The position numbers were made by a program, and so were the translations under genes. Below, in pieces: positions 1 through 7,655 of a stretch of 20,351 nucleotides of DNA (within the stretch, counting starts at the first letter, position 1; every line of letters begins with the position of its first letter). The DNA lies in NCBI GenBank assembly GCA_003552785.1, contig PUOQ01000022.1, forward strand, positions 1 through 20,351, read 5' to 3'. Below the pieces are notes generated by a model. The model was not told the DNA's origin and did not search any database. It saw only the letters and a list, made by a program, of their open reading frames with translations. The stretch is from Dehalococcoidia bacterium (lineage in GTDB: Bacteria > Chloroflexota > Dehalococcoidia > Dehalococcoidales > CSSed11-197).

Positions 1-49
1 ATGTTTAGTATCAGAATCTCGCCACAATTTTTCGTAAATAAGAACAGCA

Positions 50-811
50 TCATTTTTCGGCTATAACCAGCATTTCATAGTCTTCTGTAGTCAGTGCATC
101 ATTTCTGGAAAAGGCTCCGAGCTTTGCCCCAAAAATTTCAATTTTTGTATACCCCAGTGTTTTTAGCAACCAGGTGATTTCGCAGGGAACGTAATAACGC
201 TCATTACATTCCAGCTTCTTGAAATTGCCATCATCATCTTTAACTTCTGTGATGTTGTGATCCCGAAAAGTCATCAAATCAAAGGAGTTACACCTGTAAG
301 CGGCATTTCCCGGCTCAATATTAGAAGCGCAAAATTTTTCAACAGAATGATATAAAGGGAAAAGGCCATTTAACGTTGTGAATATGAATTTTCCATGTTC
401 TTTGAGAGATTTGGTTGCATTTTTGAGTATCTCGTAATTCATTTCATCCGTTTCCATTAGAGGGAAAGCGCCTTCGCAAAGCATTATTACAAGGTCAAAA
501 TCGTTACGATAAGGCAAAGCCCTTGCGTCACATTTCAAAAAATCAATTGTAAGGCCTTGTTTTTCAGCTTTCTCTCTTGCCTTTGCAAGCAGGGAATCGG
601 ATAAATCGATCCCTGTAACCCTGTAACCTCTTTTTGATAATTCGATTGAGTGCCGGCCTGTCCCGCACCCGATATCCAGAATCTTAATTGATTTGTTAAA
701 GCAGACCTCCTGCTCAATAAAATCACATTCCCCTGTTGTTCCTTTAGTGAAGCTCTCATGGTCATATTTTTGTCCGTAATTTTCAAATAAGGTTTTATAC
801 CACTGCTTCAT
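50..811 (-). CDS. Class I SAM-dependent methyltransferase
   Basis: A cytosolic methyltransferase of the Rossmann-fold class I group that transfers a methyl group from S-adenosylmethionine; the substrate cannot be told. The glycine-rich SAM-binding motif I (ILDIGCGTG, about residues 44-52) is followed by the acidic end of strand 2 (VTGIDLS), then a motif near DFLKCDARALPY and a post-motif strand DLVIML. About 253 residues is a usual length. I start at the ATG at 811 because GGAGAAGG lies a few bases upstream of it, and the resulting N-terminus (MKQWYKTLFENYG) looks like that of relatives. The upstream ATG at 823 has no ribosome binding site. It is read leftward downstream of the ZIP gene, about 80 nt apart, with no obvious shared function. 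Family certain, substrate unknown. Confidence 0.85.
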   Translation of the reverse strand: MKQWYKTLFENYGQKYDHESFTKGTTGECDFIEQEVCFNKSIKILDIGCGTGRHSIELSKRGYRVTGIDLSDSLLAKAREKAEKQGLTIDFLKCDARALPYRNDFDLVIMLCEGAFPLMETDEMNYEILKNATKSLKEHGKFIFTTLNGLFPLYHSVEKFCASNIEPGNAAYRCNSFDLMTFRDHNITEVKDDDGNFKKLECNERYYVPCEITWLLKTLGYTKIEIFGAKLGAFSRNDALTTEDYEMLVIAEK

Positions 812-891
812 TGCCTTCTCCATTTTTTGATATACATATTAATTATTCTTGGCAAGCTTGCTGCAACCAGGCGATTGCCTGTGATAAATAT

Positions 892-1641
892 CTAGCTATG
901 CAGCATGAAGACAAGCATCATTCCGGCAATAAGCCCGGCAATAGCAATATGGCTGCTTAGCTTATGTGATTGAGGTATCAGTTCGTCATTTACAATGTAA
1001 ACCATGGCACCTGCAGCAAAAGCCATTCCCCCTGCTACGAAAACCGGCGAAATATTGAAAAATATCAGTCCAATTCCAGCGCCGACCGGTGCCATCAGAC
1101 CTGCGATCAGCGTGAGGAGCAAAACCTTAAACACAGGTAATCCCCCTGCTTTTAATAAGCCGGCTACTACTATCCCTTCGGGAACATTATGCAGTCCTAT
1201 GGCGATTGCAATATATAAACCCAATTCCGGGCTAGACTCATAACCTGCTCCTATTGCTATCCCCTCGGGAATGTTATGCAAGGCCATTCCAAGAAAAACC
1301 AGGTAACCGATTCTTAGTATGTGGTTATTGGGTTTCAGGCCCCCGGGCACATTTTCTGTGTCAATAGCCTGGTCTGTTGAAAGATGGGCGTGCGGGATAA
1401 ATCTGTCGAGTGCAAACATGATTCCTGCACCGAGTAAAAACCCGATTAAAGCAGTAAGCGCGGATCCGAATTCAAGGGCTTCCGGGAGCAGGTCAAAAAA
1501 GGAAATAGCCAGCATGACTCCGCCGGCAAACCCCAGCAAAACAGCCAGAGTTTTATTCCCCGGGCTTTTAAAAAACACCAACAGTATTGCCCCCAAAAGG
1601 GTAGAAACACCTGCAATTAAGCTATATAGGATTGGTTCCAT
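892..1641 (-). CDS. ZIP family divalent metal transporter
   Basis: An inner-membrane metal-ion importer of the ZIP (ZupT-like) family, 249 residues with about eight hydrophobic segments. The two signature metal-site helices are intact: HNIPEG at 122-127 and HNVPEG at 151-156. A short His-containing loop (PHAHLSTD, about 83-90) lies between helices 3 and 4, as usual in the family. The start ATG is preceded by AAGGAG 11 nt upstream. Upstream lie a sigma-A-type promoter and a perfect 16-bp palindrome at the predicted transcription start, so the gene is probably repressed by a metal sensor (DtxR/MntR or Fur class; inference). Zinc, iron or manganese are all possible substrates. Confidence 0.92.
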   Translation of the reverse strand: MEPILYSLIAGVSTLLGAILLVFFKSPGNKTLAVLLGFAGGVMLAISFFDLLPEALEFGSALTALIGFLLGAGIMFALDRFIPHAHLSTDQAIDTENVPGGLKPNNHILRIGYLVFLGMALHNIPEGIAIGAGYESSPELGLYIAIAIGLHNVPEGIVVAGLLKAGGLPVFKVLLLTLIAGLMAPVGAGIGLIFFNISPVFVAGGMAFAAGAMVYIVNDELIPQSHKLSSHIAIAGLIAGMMLVFMLHS

Positions 1642-1669
1642 GGTGAAAAGTGCTCCTTAACAGAATAAG

Positions 1670-1719
1670 GTTAGTAATTACTAACACACATAGTATACTA
1701 TTTGAATATTTCTGTTCAA
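1670..1719 (-). promoter_or_regulatory. ZIP gene promoter with palindromic operator
   Basis: On the minus strand, TTGAAC (1719-1714), a 16-nt spacer and TATACT (1697-1692) form a promoter. Immediately after it GTTAGTAATTACTAAC (1685-1670) is a perfect 16-bp inverted repeat covering the expected transcription start. A dyad in this place suits a repressor. The TTAG...CTAA arms recall boxes of DtxR-type metal regulators, but the regulator itself is not in the window, so its identity is an inference. Confidence 0.55.
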
Positions 1720-1840
1720 CATTATAAGCCTGCACGCCAAAATAATTCACAAAAAATTCCAGTCAATAAGTAAAAACAGTGGTTATTGCATGCAAAAAGA
1801 TGCGACCGGTAACCCTTTGCCTGCTTTTTAACATTTAAAC

Positions 1841-2548
1841 TTAAAGCTCGACTGGCAGATCCGGGTGAACCAGGTATATGGAGCAATCAAGAGGGTTGTA
1901 GTGTATTGAAATAGCTTTTATGGCTACACCAAGGTCGTGCGCTTGTACCAGCAAATTATACAGCTCCGGGTCTGCCATGCGGCAGGGCTTGAATGAATTC
2001 ACCCCGGGCAGGGCGGCGATAAACAATATAGCTGATGCTCCACCTGAAGCCTGGAAGATGGCAAGGTCTTTAATATGTCTTCGGCCACGCGCTGAAGGGC
2101 AGTCCGGGTACATAGCGTAGCAGCCCTCCCTCAGTACGGCACTCTTAGCTTCCAGGTAAACTTCTTTATTGCCACATTCAAGCAAGTAGTCTATTACGGA
2201 ACCACCAAGCCGGGGGCTCCTTTTGTTTAAAGTGCACTCTTTTATCCACGGAAGCAGACGATTTGCCAATATCGTTTCAAACGCTTTCATTTGAAGCTGG
2301 GTGTCAATAATTGCTGCGTAGTTTCCCTCTTTGATGGCAAAAAGCCGATATTCAGTTTTTAACCGGTGTTTGTTTTTAATGCAAAACCCGGTGCTTCCTT
2401 CAAGAAGATAGTCATTCAACCGTCCGGTATTATTGATACACGCCTTATGTAATTTACCATTTATCTTTATTTCCACTACAAAACGGTTAACGCGCTTAAC
2501 GATGGTGCACTCTACAGGATTATCTACAGTAATAACTGATGGATTCAT
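1841..2548 (-). CDS. sfsA: SfsA family DNA/RNA nuclease (sugar fermentation stimulation protein)
   Basis: SfsA family protein of 235 residues, the normal length. It has an N-terminal OB-like part (residues 1-80, with the CxxNTGRL-like element INNTGRL) and a nuclease-like C-terminal domain. The second part holds the conserved VYLEAKSAVL strand followed by YPDCPSARGRRHI and later FKPCRMADPELYNLL, the family's hallmark run. E. coli SfsA was named for stimulating maltose metabolism, and homologues are described as sugar-nonspecific nucleases, so its cellular role is unsettled. It stands alone between the ZIP gene and the CPBP protease gene, with about 200 and 145 nt on either side. No strong ribosome binding site is visible before the ATG. 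Confidence 0.9.
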   Translation of the reverse strand: MNPSVITVDNPVECTIVKRVNRFVVEIKINGKLHKACINNTGRLNDYLLEGSTGFCIKNKHRLKTEYRLFAIKEGNYAAIIDTQLQMKAFETILANRLLPWIKECTLNKRSPRLGGSVIDYLLECGNKEVYLEAKSAVLREGCYAMYPDCPSARGRRHIKDLAIFQASGGASAILFIAALPGVNSFKPCRMADPELYNLLVQAHDLGVAIKAISIHYNPLDCSIYLVHPDLPVEL

Positions 2549-2692
2549 AGTTTTAATTAATATTTCTGATGGATGAGGTGTATGAGTAACGATTGGGATG
2601 CAAGGCGCCTAATTAACATGTGTGAGCTCGTAGGTTGCATTTGCAGATTTATCAAACATCTTAAATGATCATCATAGCAAAAATTATTAAAC

Positions 2693-3424
2693 TTAACCCG
2701 CCATATATGCACTGAGAAAGCCAAGTCCGGTTATTAAGAAGTTTATATATCCATGGGCTAGAATTGGTGTTAAAAGGCTTCGTGTACGGTAGAAAACAAC
2801 TGCATAATATAATCCCAGGCCAAATGACAACACCAGTTGCATAGGGTTTATATAAGTAATTTCAAAAGGCCAGATCGAATACTGGATGTGAGCCACTGTA
2901 AAGAAAATAGCAGCTATGATTCCCGCAGTGGGTATATCAGTTTTCACAAATCTTATGCTGCCGGCAAAAGCCCCATATAAAATAATCATGACAAAACCAC
3001 GAAAAAGAGGCTCCTCACATGTTCCTGAAAGAAAAAGCTGGAAACCTAATTGTCCCAGAATATTTTCTGCACTAAGCGCATAACCAGGGCCAGGGGTGGC
3101 TGAAAAGAAAAACAGGATTACATAATATAACAGAACAAAACCTGTGGAACACATTACGAATTGCTTGAAATAAACCAGGCTTTTATTCAGGTTATTCAGG
3201 TTAAAACCCCAAAATCCCAAGTTGCGCTTAAAAACCAGCATTAGCAAAACTGTAAGTATGAGTTGAAAGATATGGTGAACAGAAATCCATAAGTAGGCAC
3301 CATCGGGGTCAAAGGTGCCAAAAAGGCTTGCGGTTAGATTTGCTAGCTGGCCGGAAACCTTTGGGATAATGAGGATTGCAAGAAGAGTTATTATAATTGC
3401 CATGGTTTTTGATTTAATTTTCAA
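2693..3424 (-). CDS. CPBP family intramembrane metalloprotease
   Basis: A polytopic membrane protein of the CPBP (CAAX protease / bacteriocin-processing, Abi) family. The diagnostic motifs are present: CEEPLFRG (Glu-Glu at about 137-138, then Arg), a first histidine in FTVAHIQYS, and a second in LAHGYIN near the C-terminus, together making the putative glutamate/histidine active site. About seven hydrophobic helices. Substrates of such stand-alone bacterial members are mostly unknown (self-immunity and protein maturation have been described in the family). The start is uncertain: the TTG at 3424 has GAGGGA 7 nt upstream. Another TTG at 3439 lies only 2 nt after a second copy of the same GAGGGA, and the ATG at 3403 has no ribosome binding site. 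Confidence 0.85.
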   Translation of the reverse strand: MKIKSKTMAIIITLLAILIIPKVSGQLANLTASLFGTFDPDGAYLWISVHHIFQLILTVLLMLVFKRNLGFWGFNLNNLNKSLVYFKQFVMCSTGFVLLYYVILFFFSATPGPGYALSAENILGQLGFQLFLSGTCEEPLFRGFVMIILYGAFAGSIRFVKTDIPTAGIIAAIFFTVAHIQYSIWPFEITYINPMQLVLSFGLGLYYAVVFYRTRSLLTPILAHGYINFLITGLGFLSAYMAG

Positions 3425-3481
3425 AATTAGATCCCTCAAGTTCCCTCAAGCTCCCTGGTGGGACATTATATGAATTGGCAT

Positions 3482-3511
3482 ATGATACACAGACGATTAA
3501 ATGAAAGTCAA
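3482..3511 (-). promoter_or_regulatory. Promoter of the CPBP protease gene
   Basis: On the minus strand, TTGACT (3511-3506), an 18-nt spacer and TATCAT (3487-3482) match the sigma-A consensus at five of six positions in each box. They lie about 60 nt upstream of the proposed start. Divergent from the promoter at 3576. Confidence 0.5.
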
Positions 3512-3575
3512 TGTAAAAGCTGTTGTTTTAGACAGCACCGCCCTTGTTGTAATCCAAGTTGCTGGTAAAAATATT

Positions 3576-3604
3576 TTGACAAGTTTACATGCGTACTTTA
3601 ATAT
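3576..3604 (+). promoter_or_regulatory. Promoter of the Cys-rich membrane protein gene
   Basis: A perfect -35 box TTGACA (3576-3581), a 17-nt spacer and TAATAT (3599-3604) lie about 90 nt before the start codon at 3698. The -10 box is only a moderate match. Confidence 0.4.
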
Positions 3605-3697
3605 TTTAAAGAAGCTTAACATTATATTTCCTTGAAATTTGGCCCCTAATGAATCATTTTAGCCTGCCTTAAACAGTATTTTAATTAATATATAGCT

Positions 3698-4447
3698 ATG
3701 AAAACTCGATTGCCTGACACTTCAACTGCAGCCTCTGACACCAACGGGGTGGTGAGGTTGCATTATTTTAGATTGGCGGCCAGAGCATTTATATTTATTC
3801 TTGTTCTGGCCATATACATATATGACAGCCAGCTTCTTACTCAAAGCATTTATAACGGCGGCAACGCAGTTAGTTATCTTTTACTTGGAATATGGGCCTT
3901 GTTTGCTGCTGAGCTTGTTTTCAGGTTCTTGCCTTCAAAGCATGAAAGCATGGGTTGCCAGAAGCAGTTTCAGGCAAACTATAGCCCGAACGGTTTTGGT
4001 TCCAGCATAAATAATGATTTGAGGAAAAAACAGCTTAAGGATGTTATTTATGTAGGGAGTGTATGGTTCGTTCTTAACGCTTGCATTGGAGTGTTGTTTT
4101 TTACCGGTGTTATAGATGCCGGGGCATTGATACTTATTGTTTTATTTTACGCTGTTAGCGACATAATATGTATCCTGTTTTATTGCCCTTTTCAATCATT
4201 GATTATGAAAAACCGCTGTTGCGTAAGCTGCCGCATATATAATTGGGATTTTTTGATGATGTTTACTCCATTAGTTTTCATAAAAAGTTTTTTTGCAATA
4301 AGTCTATTTATAGCATCCATTTTGTTATTCATCAGATGGGAAGCTGCATATTACAGGCACCCTGAAAGGTTTTATGTTGGCGCCAATCAGAATCTGGATT
4401 GCAATGTTTGCTCAGAAAAGATTTGCGTCCATAAAAAGGGCGCATAA
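3698..4447 (+). CDS. Cys-rich polytopic membrane protein, unknown function
   Basis: I do not recognise a characterised family. The 249-residue protein has five or six hydrophobic segments (about 26-48, 58-80, 112-135, 140-165 and 185-215). A cytosolic or peripheral loop CCVSC (174-178) sits directly before RIYNWD and a further membrane segment, and a Cys-rich C-terminal tail holds CNVCSEKIC (Cys 235, 238, 243). The two Cys clusters could together bind a metal or Fe-S cluster or act in thiol redox (inference). The ATG at 3698 has no clear Shine-Dalgarno sequence, so the start is open, but the reading frame is long and uninterrupted. It is the only rightward gene in a leftward block, with a divergent promoter shared with the CPBP protease gene. 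Confidence 0.7.
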   Translation: MKTRLPDTSTAASDTNGVVRLHYFRLAARAFIFILVLAIYIYDSQLLTQSIYNGGNAVSYLLLGIWALFAAELVFRFLPSKHESMGCQKQFQANYSPNGFGSSINNDLRKKQLKDVIYVGSVWFVLNACIGVLFFTGVIDAGALILIVLFYAVSDIICILFYCPFQSLIMKNRCCVSCRIYNWDFLMMFTPLVFIKSFFAISLFIASILLFIRWEAAYYRHPERFYVGANQNLDCNVCSEKICVHKKGA

Positions 4448-4459
4448 GAGTTTTACGCC

Positions 4460-5008
4460 TTAAACTCGAACATTTGAAAGGGCATTTTTGTAAGCTTCGT
4501 AAGCCTTTTCGTTAAATAAAACAAATACAATTTCTTTTAATGATTGGGCTTCTTCCCTGGCAAACTCCGCCACTGTGTTGATAGCAATTTTGGCTGCCTG
4601 GTCTAACGGATACCTGTATGCTCCGGTGCTGATAGATGGGAACGATATGCTTTTAATTTCTAATCTTTCAGCTAATATCAAACTCTCGCGGTAAGCACTT
4701 GCCAGCAAATCCGGCTCGCCCTCACCGCCGTTGATCCATACCGGCCCGACGGTGTGGATCACATATTTCGCATTGAGATTCCCGGCATTTGTAGCAACGG
4801 CTTTTCCCGCGGGTAGTTTGCCCCTGTGCTTCACTATCAATTCGCACTCTTTTAAAATGTCCGGCCCACCTGCTTGATGGATAGCGCCATCTACACCGCC
4901 GCCGCCCATTAATGAAGAGTTGGCGGCATTTACAATAGCATTAGTAGATTGCCGGGTAATGTCGCCTTGTATGAGTAAAATTGCTGTCTGGTTAATTTCA
5001 ATTTGCAT
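4460..5008 (-). CDS. Macro domain protein, probable O-acetyl-ADP-ribose deacetylase / ADP-ribosylglutamate hydrolase
   Basis: A single-domain macro protein of 182 residues, the size of the MacroD/YmdB group that removes ADP-ribose from acetate esters or from acidic protein side chains. The ADP-ribose-binding elements are visible: GDIT at 15-18, the Asn pair NAAN at 27-30, the catalytic-loop glycine run GGGGVDGAIH at 35-44, and the second phosphate loop SISTGAYRYP. MacroD proteins usually have a glycine after the aromatic in this loop (TGxYGYP); here Arg replaces it. It is convergent with the membrane-protein gene, with only 12 nt between the stops and no convincing terminator. The ATG at 5008 has only a weak AAGAAAG ribosome binding site. 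Confidence 0.9.
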   Translation of the reverse strand: MQIEINQTAILLIQGDITRQSTNAIVNAANSSLMGGGGVDGAIHQAGGPDILKECELIVKHRGKLPAGKAVATNAGNLNAKYVIHTVGPVWINGGEGEPDLLASAYRESLILAERLEIKSISFPSISTGAYRYPLDQAAKIAINTVAEFAREEAQSLKEIVFVLFNEKAYEAYKNALSNVRV

Positions 5009-5109
5009 TTGACTTTCTTAACTATTACAGGGTCTCAGATTCTCAATTAATTTGTGCCGGTTTTTCAAGAAACAAGCAGTCTTTCGAAAAACGGATGCTG
5101 TGTGCCTTC

Positions 5110-5138
5110 ATATTAAATGGTCCGCACTATTCAGTCAA
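5110..5138 (-). promoter_or_regulatory. Promoter of the macro-domain gene
   Basis: On the minus strand, TTGACT (5138-5133), a 17-nt spacer and TAATAT (5115-5110) precede the gene by about 100 nt. Five of six and four of six consensus positions match. Confidence 0.45.
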
Positions 5139-5242
5139 CAGGTGTAAAAAATTATCAAAATGGTAGTGAAAAAGTTGTAACAAAGCAGAAAAGTTTGGCC
5201 TCTGGTGTGTAGAGCTTAACTGTAAAGGCGTTAAAGAGGAGG

Positions 5243-5285
5243 TTAAAAGAAAAATGCGCGTGCAGCTATAATGCTACACGCGCAT
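5243..5285 (-). terminator. Rho-independent terminator of the acetyl-CoA synthetase gene
   Basis: ATGCGCGTG (5254-5262) pairs perfectly with CACGCGCAT (5277-5285). Three more pairs (AGC/GCT) lie inside after one mismatch, around a TATAAT loop. On the minus strand the stem is followed by five T, one C and four T. The stem begins 10 nt past the acs stop codon, so it terminates that leftward gene. Confidence 0.9.
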
Positions 5286-5295
5286 ATAATCATAA

Positions 5296-7305
5296 CTATT
5301 TTCTTCCTGAGACCAGGGTTTCGACAACTGATGGGTCTGCCAGGGTTGATGTATCTCCCAGGTTGGAAACATCTCCAGAGGCAATTTTAACCAGGATGCG
5401 CCGCATGATTTTGCCGCTGCGAGTTTTTGGCAGGCCATCAGCAAACTGGACCACTTCTGGTGTTGCTATTGCGCCGATATGACGGCGAACATGGATCTTT
5501 AGTTCCTTTTCCAGCTCTTCATTTGGTTTTTCATTAGAATTTAAAGTTACAAAGGCATAAATCGCCTGCCCTTTTATCTTGTGTGGCTTTCCAACAACAG
5601 CAGCTTCTGCCACCATTGGATGGGAAACCAGGCTGCTTTCTACTTCGGCAGTGCCTATTCGGTGTCCGGATACATTGATCACGTCGTCAATGCGGCCCAT
5701 AAACCAGTAGTAGCCATCCTCGTCTTTCCGTGCTCCATCACCACTGGTGTAGTAGCCGGGGAAGCGGCTGAAATAGGTGGCCTTGAAACGTTCCGGATCA
5801 CCCCAGAGGGAGCGCATCATGCCTGGCCAGGGCTTCTTGATGCAAAGCCAGCCACCTTCATTTACTCCAGCTTCGGTTCCATCATTGCGCAGGATAACCG
5901 GCTCGACACCCGGGAAAGGTAAAGTGGCAGATCCTGGCTTGGTTGGTGTAGCCCCGGGCAAAGGTGCAATAAGGATGCCCCCGGTTTCTGTTTGCCACCA
6001 GGTGTCAACAATGGGACATTTTTCCCGGCCGATATTGAGGTGATACCACATCCATGCCTCCGGATTGATTGGTTCTCCTACTGACCCGAGAAGTCTTAAT
6101 GAAGAAAGGTCCCTTTCCTTCGGCCATTCTTCGCCTTCCCGCATTAAAGCCCTTATTGCAGTCGGTGCAGTATAGAATACATTGACAGCAAACTTTTCGA
6201 CGATTTGCCAAAAGCGGTCTGGAGCAGGGTAGGTTGGTACTCCTTCGAACATTAAGCTTGTGGCGCCGTTGGCAAGCGGGCCATACACAATGTAGCTGTG
6301 CCCGGTAACCCAGCCAATATCAGCCGTGCACCAGTATGTATCTTCGTCCTTTATATCAAAAACCCATTTCATAGTCTGATATGTGTGAAGCAGGTAACCA
6401 GCCTGTGTATGCAGGATGCCTTTGGGTTTGCCGGTGCTGCCACTGGTATAAAGAATAAATAGCGGGGCGTCAGCATCCATGGGTTCAGGTTTGCATTCGG
6501 CAGAAATATCGTCAGCCTCCATTTCCTCATGCCACCAATAGTCCCTGGAGGGCTGCATGGGGATATCGGTATCAAAGCGCCTTACAATTATGGCTTTTTC
6601 AATCGACGGGCATTCTTTCATAGCGGCATCTGCGTTTCGGATGCTATGAATGTGTTTACCGTTTCGCCAGTAGCCATCAGCGGTAATAAGTAATTTTGAG
6701 TTACAGTCCTGTATGCGGTCCCGCAGTGCTTCTGCACTAAAACCACCGAAAACTATACTGTGAATGGCTCCAATACGAACACAAGCCAGCATGGCAACGG
6801 CCAGTTCTGGAATCATAGGTAGATATATGGTGACGGTGTCACCCTTTTTTATGCCGTGTTTTTTAAGCACGTTGGCAAATCTACATACTTCATAGTGAAG
6901 TTGTTGGTAAGTATAGGTAACAACTTCCTCATCCGGTTCACCCTGCCATATTATAGCCGCCTTGTTTTTACGGGAAGTAGTCAGGTGACGATCGAGGCAG
7001 TTGTAGCTGACATTGATTTTGCCACCAATAAAATGGCGAACCTCTGGTTTTTCTGTAAAGTCATATTCGCGCAATTTATCCCATTTTTTGAACCAGTGCA
7101 ACTGGTCAGAAAGCTCTCTCCAAAATCCCTCCGGGTCATTAATTGACCTTTCGTAAAGCTTCCTGTATTCCTCCATGCTTTTGATAGCTGCTTTTTCAGT
7201 GAATTTTTTGGGCGGGGGGAAAACCCGGCTTTCTGCCATCATGGAAGAAATCTCCTGACTTGATATCTGGCCTAAGATCTCGTCATTGTTGTTATGCTTG
7301 GTCAT
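5296..7305 (-). CDS. acs: Acetyl-CoA synthetase, AMP-forming
   Basis: Cytosolic acetate:CoA ligase (acetate + ATP + CoA to acetyl-CoA + AMP + PPi) of the ANL superfamily. About 669 residues, close to the usual 650. An N-terminal ACAS_N-type part precedes the AMP-binding core with P-loop YTSGSTGKPKG (286-296), the WWQTETGG motif typical of acetate-specific enzymes, YYTSGDGARKDEDGYYW, and the hinge GRIDDVINVSGHR. In the C-terminal domain the PKTRSGKIMRR motif carries the catalytic lysine (about 632), which is the regulatory acetylation site in Acs enzymes. The start is ambiguous: a full AAAGGAGGT stops 1 nt before the ATG at 7317, which is too close, whereas the ATG at 7305 is 13 nt away. It stands alone with its own promoter and terminator. 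In an anaerobe it would serve acetate assimilation or scavenging. Confidence 0.95.
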   Translation of the reverse strand: MTKHNNNDEILGQISSQEISSMMAESRVFPPPKKFTEKAAIKSMEEYRKLYERSINDPEGFWRELSDQLHWFKKWDKLREYDFTEKPEVRHFIGGKINVSYNCLDRHLTTSRKNKAAIIWQGEPDEEVVTYTYQQLHYEVCRFANVLKKHGIKKGDTVTIYLPMIPELAVAMLACVRIGAIHSIVFGGFSAEALRDRIQDCNSKLLITADGYWRNGKHIHSIRNADAAMKECPSIEKAIIVRRFDTDIPMQPSRDYWWHEEMEADDISAECKPEPMDADAPLFILYTSGSTGKPKGILHTQAGYLLHTYQTMKWVFDIKDEDTYWCTADIGWVTGHSYIVYGPLANGATSLMFEGVPTYPAPDRFWQIVEKFAVNVFYTAPTAIRALMREGEEWPKERDLSSLRLLGSVGEPINPEAWMWYHLNIGREKCPIVDTWWQTETGGILIAPLPGATPTKPGSATLPFPGVEPVILRNDGTEAGVNEGGWLCIKKPWPGMMRSLWGDPERFKATYFSRFPGYYTSGDGARKDEDGYYWFMGRIDDVINVSGHRIGTAEVESSLVSHPMVAEAAVVGKPHKIKGQAIYAFVTLNSNEKPNEELEKELKIHVRRHIGAIATPEVVQFADGLPKTRSGKIMRRILVKIASGDVSNLGDTSTLADPSVVETLVSGRK

Positions 7306-7366
7306 ATCTTCAAGCATACCTCCTTTGTATTATTAAACCTTTAAAAGAATGTTACCCAAACTTTAT

Positions 7367-7395
7367 AATATATTTAATACAAATAAGCCTATCAA
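7367..7395 (-). promoter_or_regulatory. Putative promoter of acs
   Basis: On the minus strand, TTGATA (7395-7390), a 17-nt spacer and TATATT (7372-7367) match five of six positions in each box. They give a leader of about 45-60 nt that carries the AAAGGAGGT ribosome binding site. The region is very AT-rich, so chance matches are possible. Confidence 0.4.
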
Positions 7396-7655
7396 TAAAA
7401 TAACGTTTCATTTGCAAAAGTTTGTTACGTTTGTCGGGAGGTACAAAAAACGCCCTGGCAGCTGATGCTTGGTTGAGGTACCAAAGGCTCAATATGCTAT
7501 AAACATCATTTGTATGTGTCTGCTTCTATTTGAAGTTCATAACCTCTGATGTTTTTTGTATAAGGCGCAAAGATTAGCACGAAGCGCAAGTCCGTGTCAA
7601 ATAATTATCATAGTAAACTTTGATTAATCTTGGTGGTAGCGGGTTTTTAAAGCGG
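7396..7655. other. Intergenic stretch between acs promoter and ABC-F gene
   Basis: I translated this stretch by eye and find no coding frame of note, no convincing terminator for the ABC-F gene, and no RNA gene. A short interrupted inverted repeat (TTGGT...ACCAA, about 7471-7486) has no T-run. Nothing further can be supported. Confidence 0.4.

Noticed and set aside
868..881. Hairpin CAGGC-GATT-GCCTG between the ZIP and methyltransferase genes as a terminator
   Set aside because: The stem is only 5 bp and no T-run follows on either strand.
4436..4462. Imperfect stem between the convergent membrane-protein and macro-domain genes as a bidirectional terminator
   Set aside because: The pairing is bulged (AAGGGCG against CGCCTT), with no clear T-runs; the evidence is too thin.
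7400..7425. A cre (CcpA) box-like sequence around AAACGTT upstream of acs
   Set aside because: Only the AAACGTT core fits; the TG at the left arm is out of register, so it does not match the catabolite-response consensus well enough to call.
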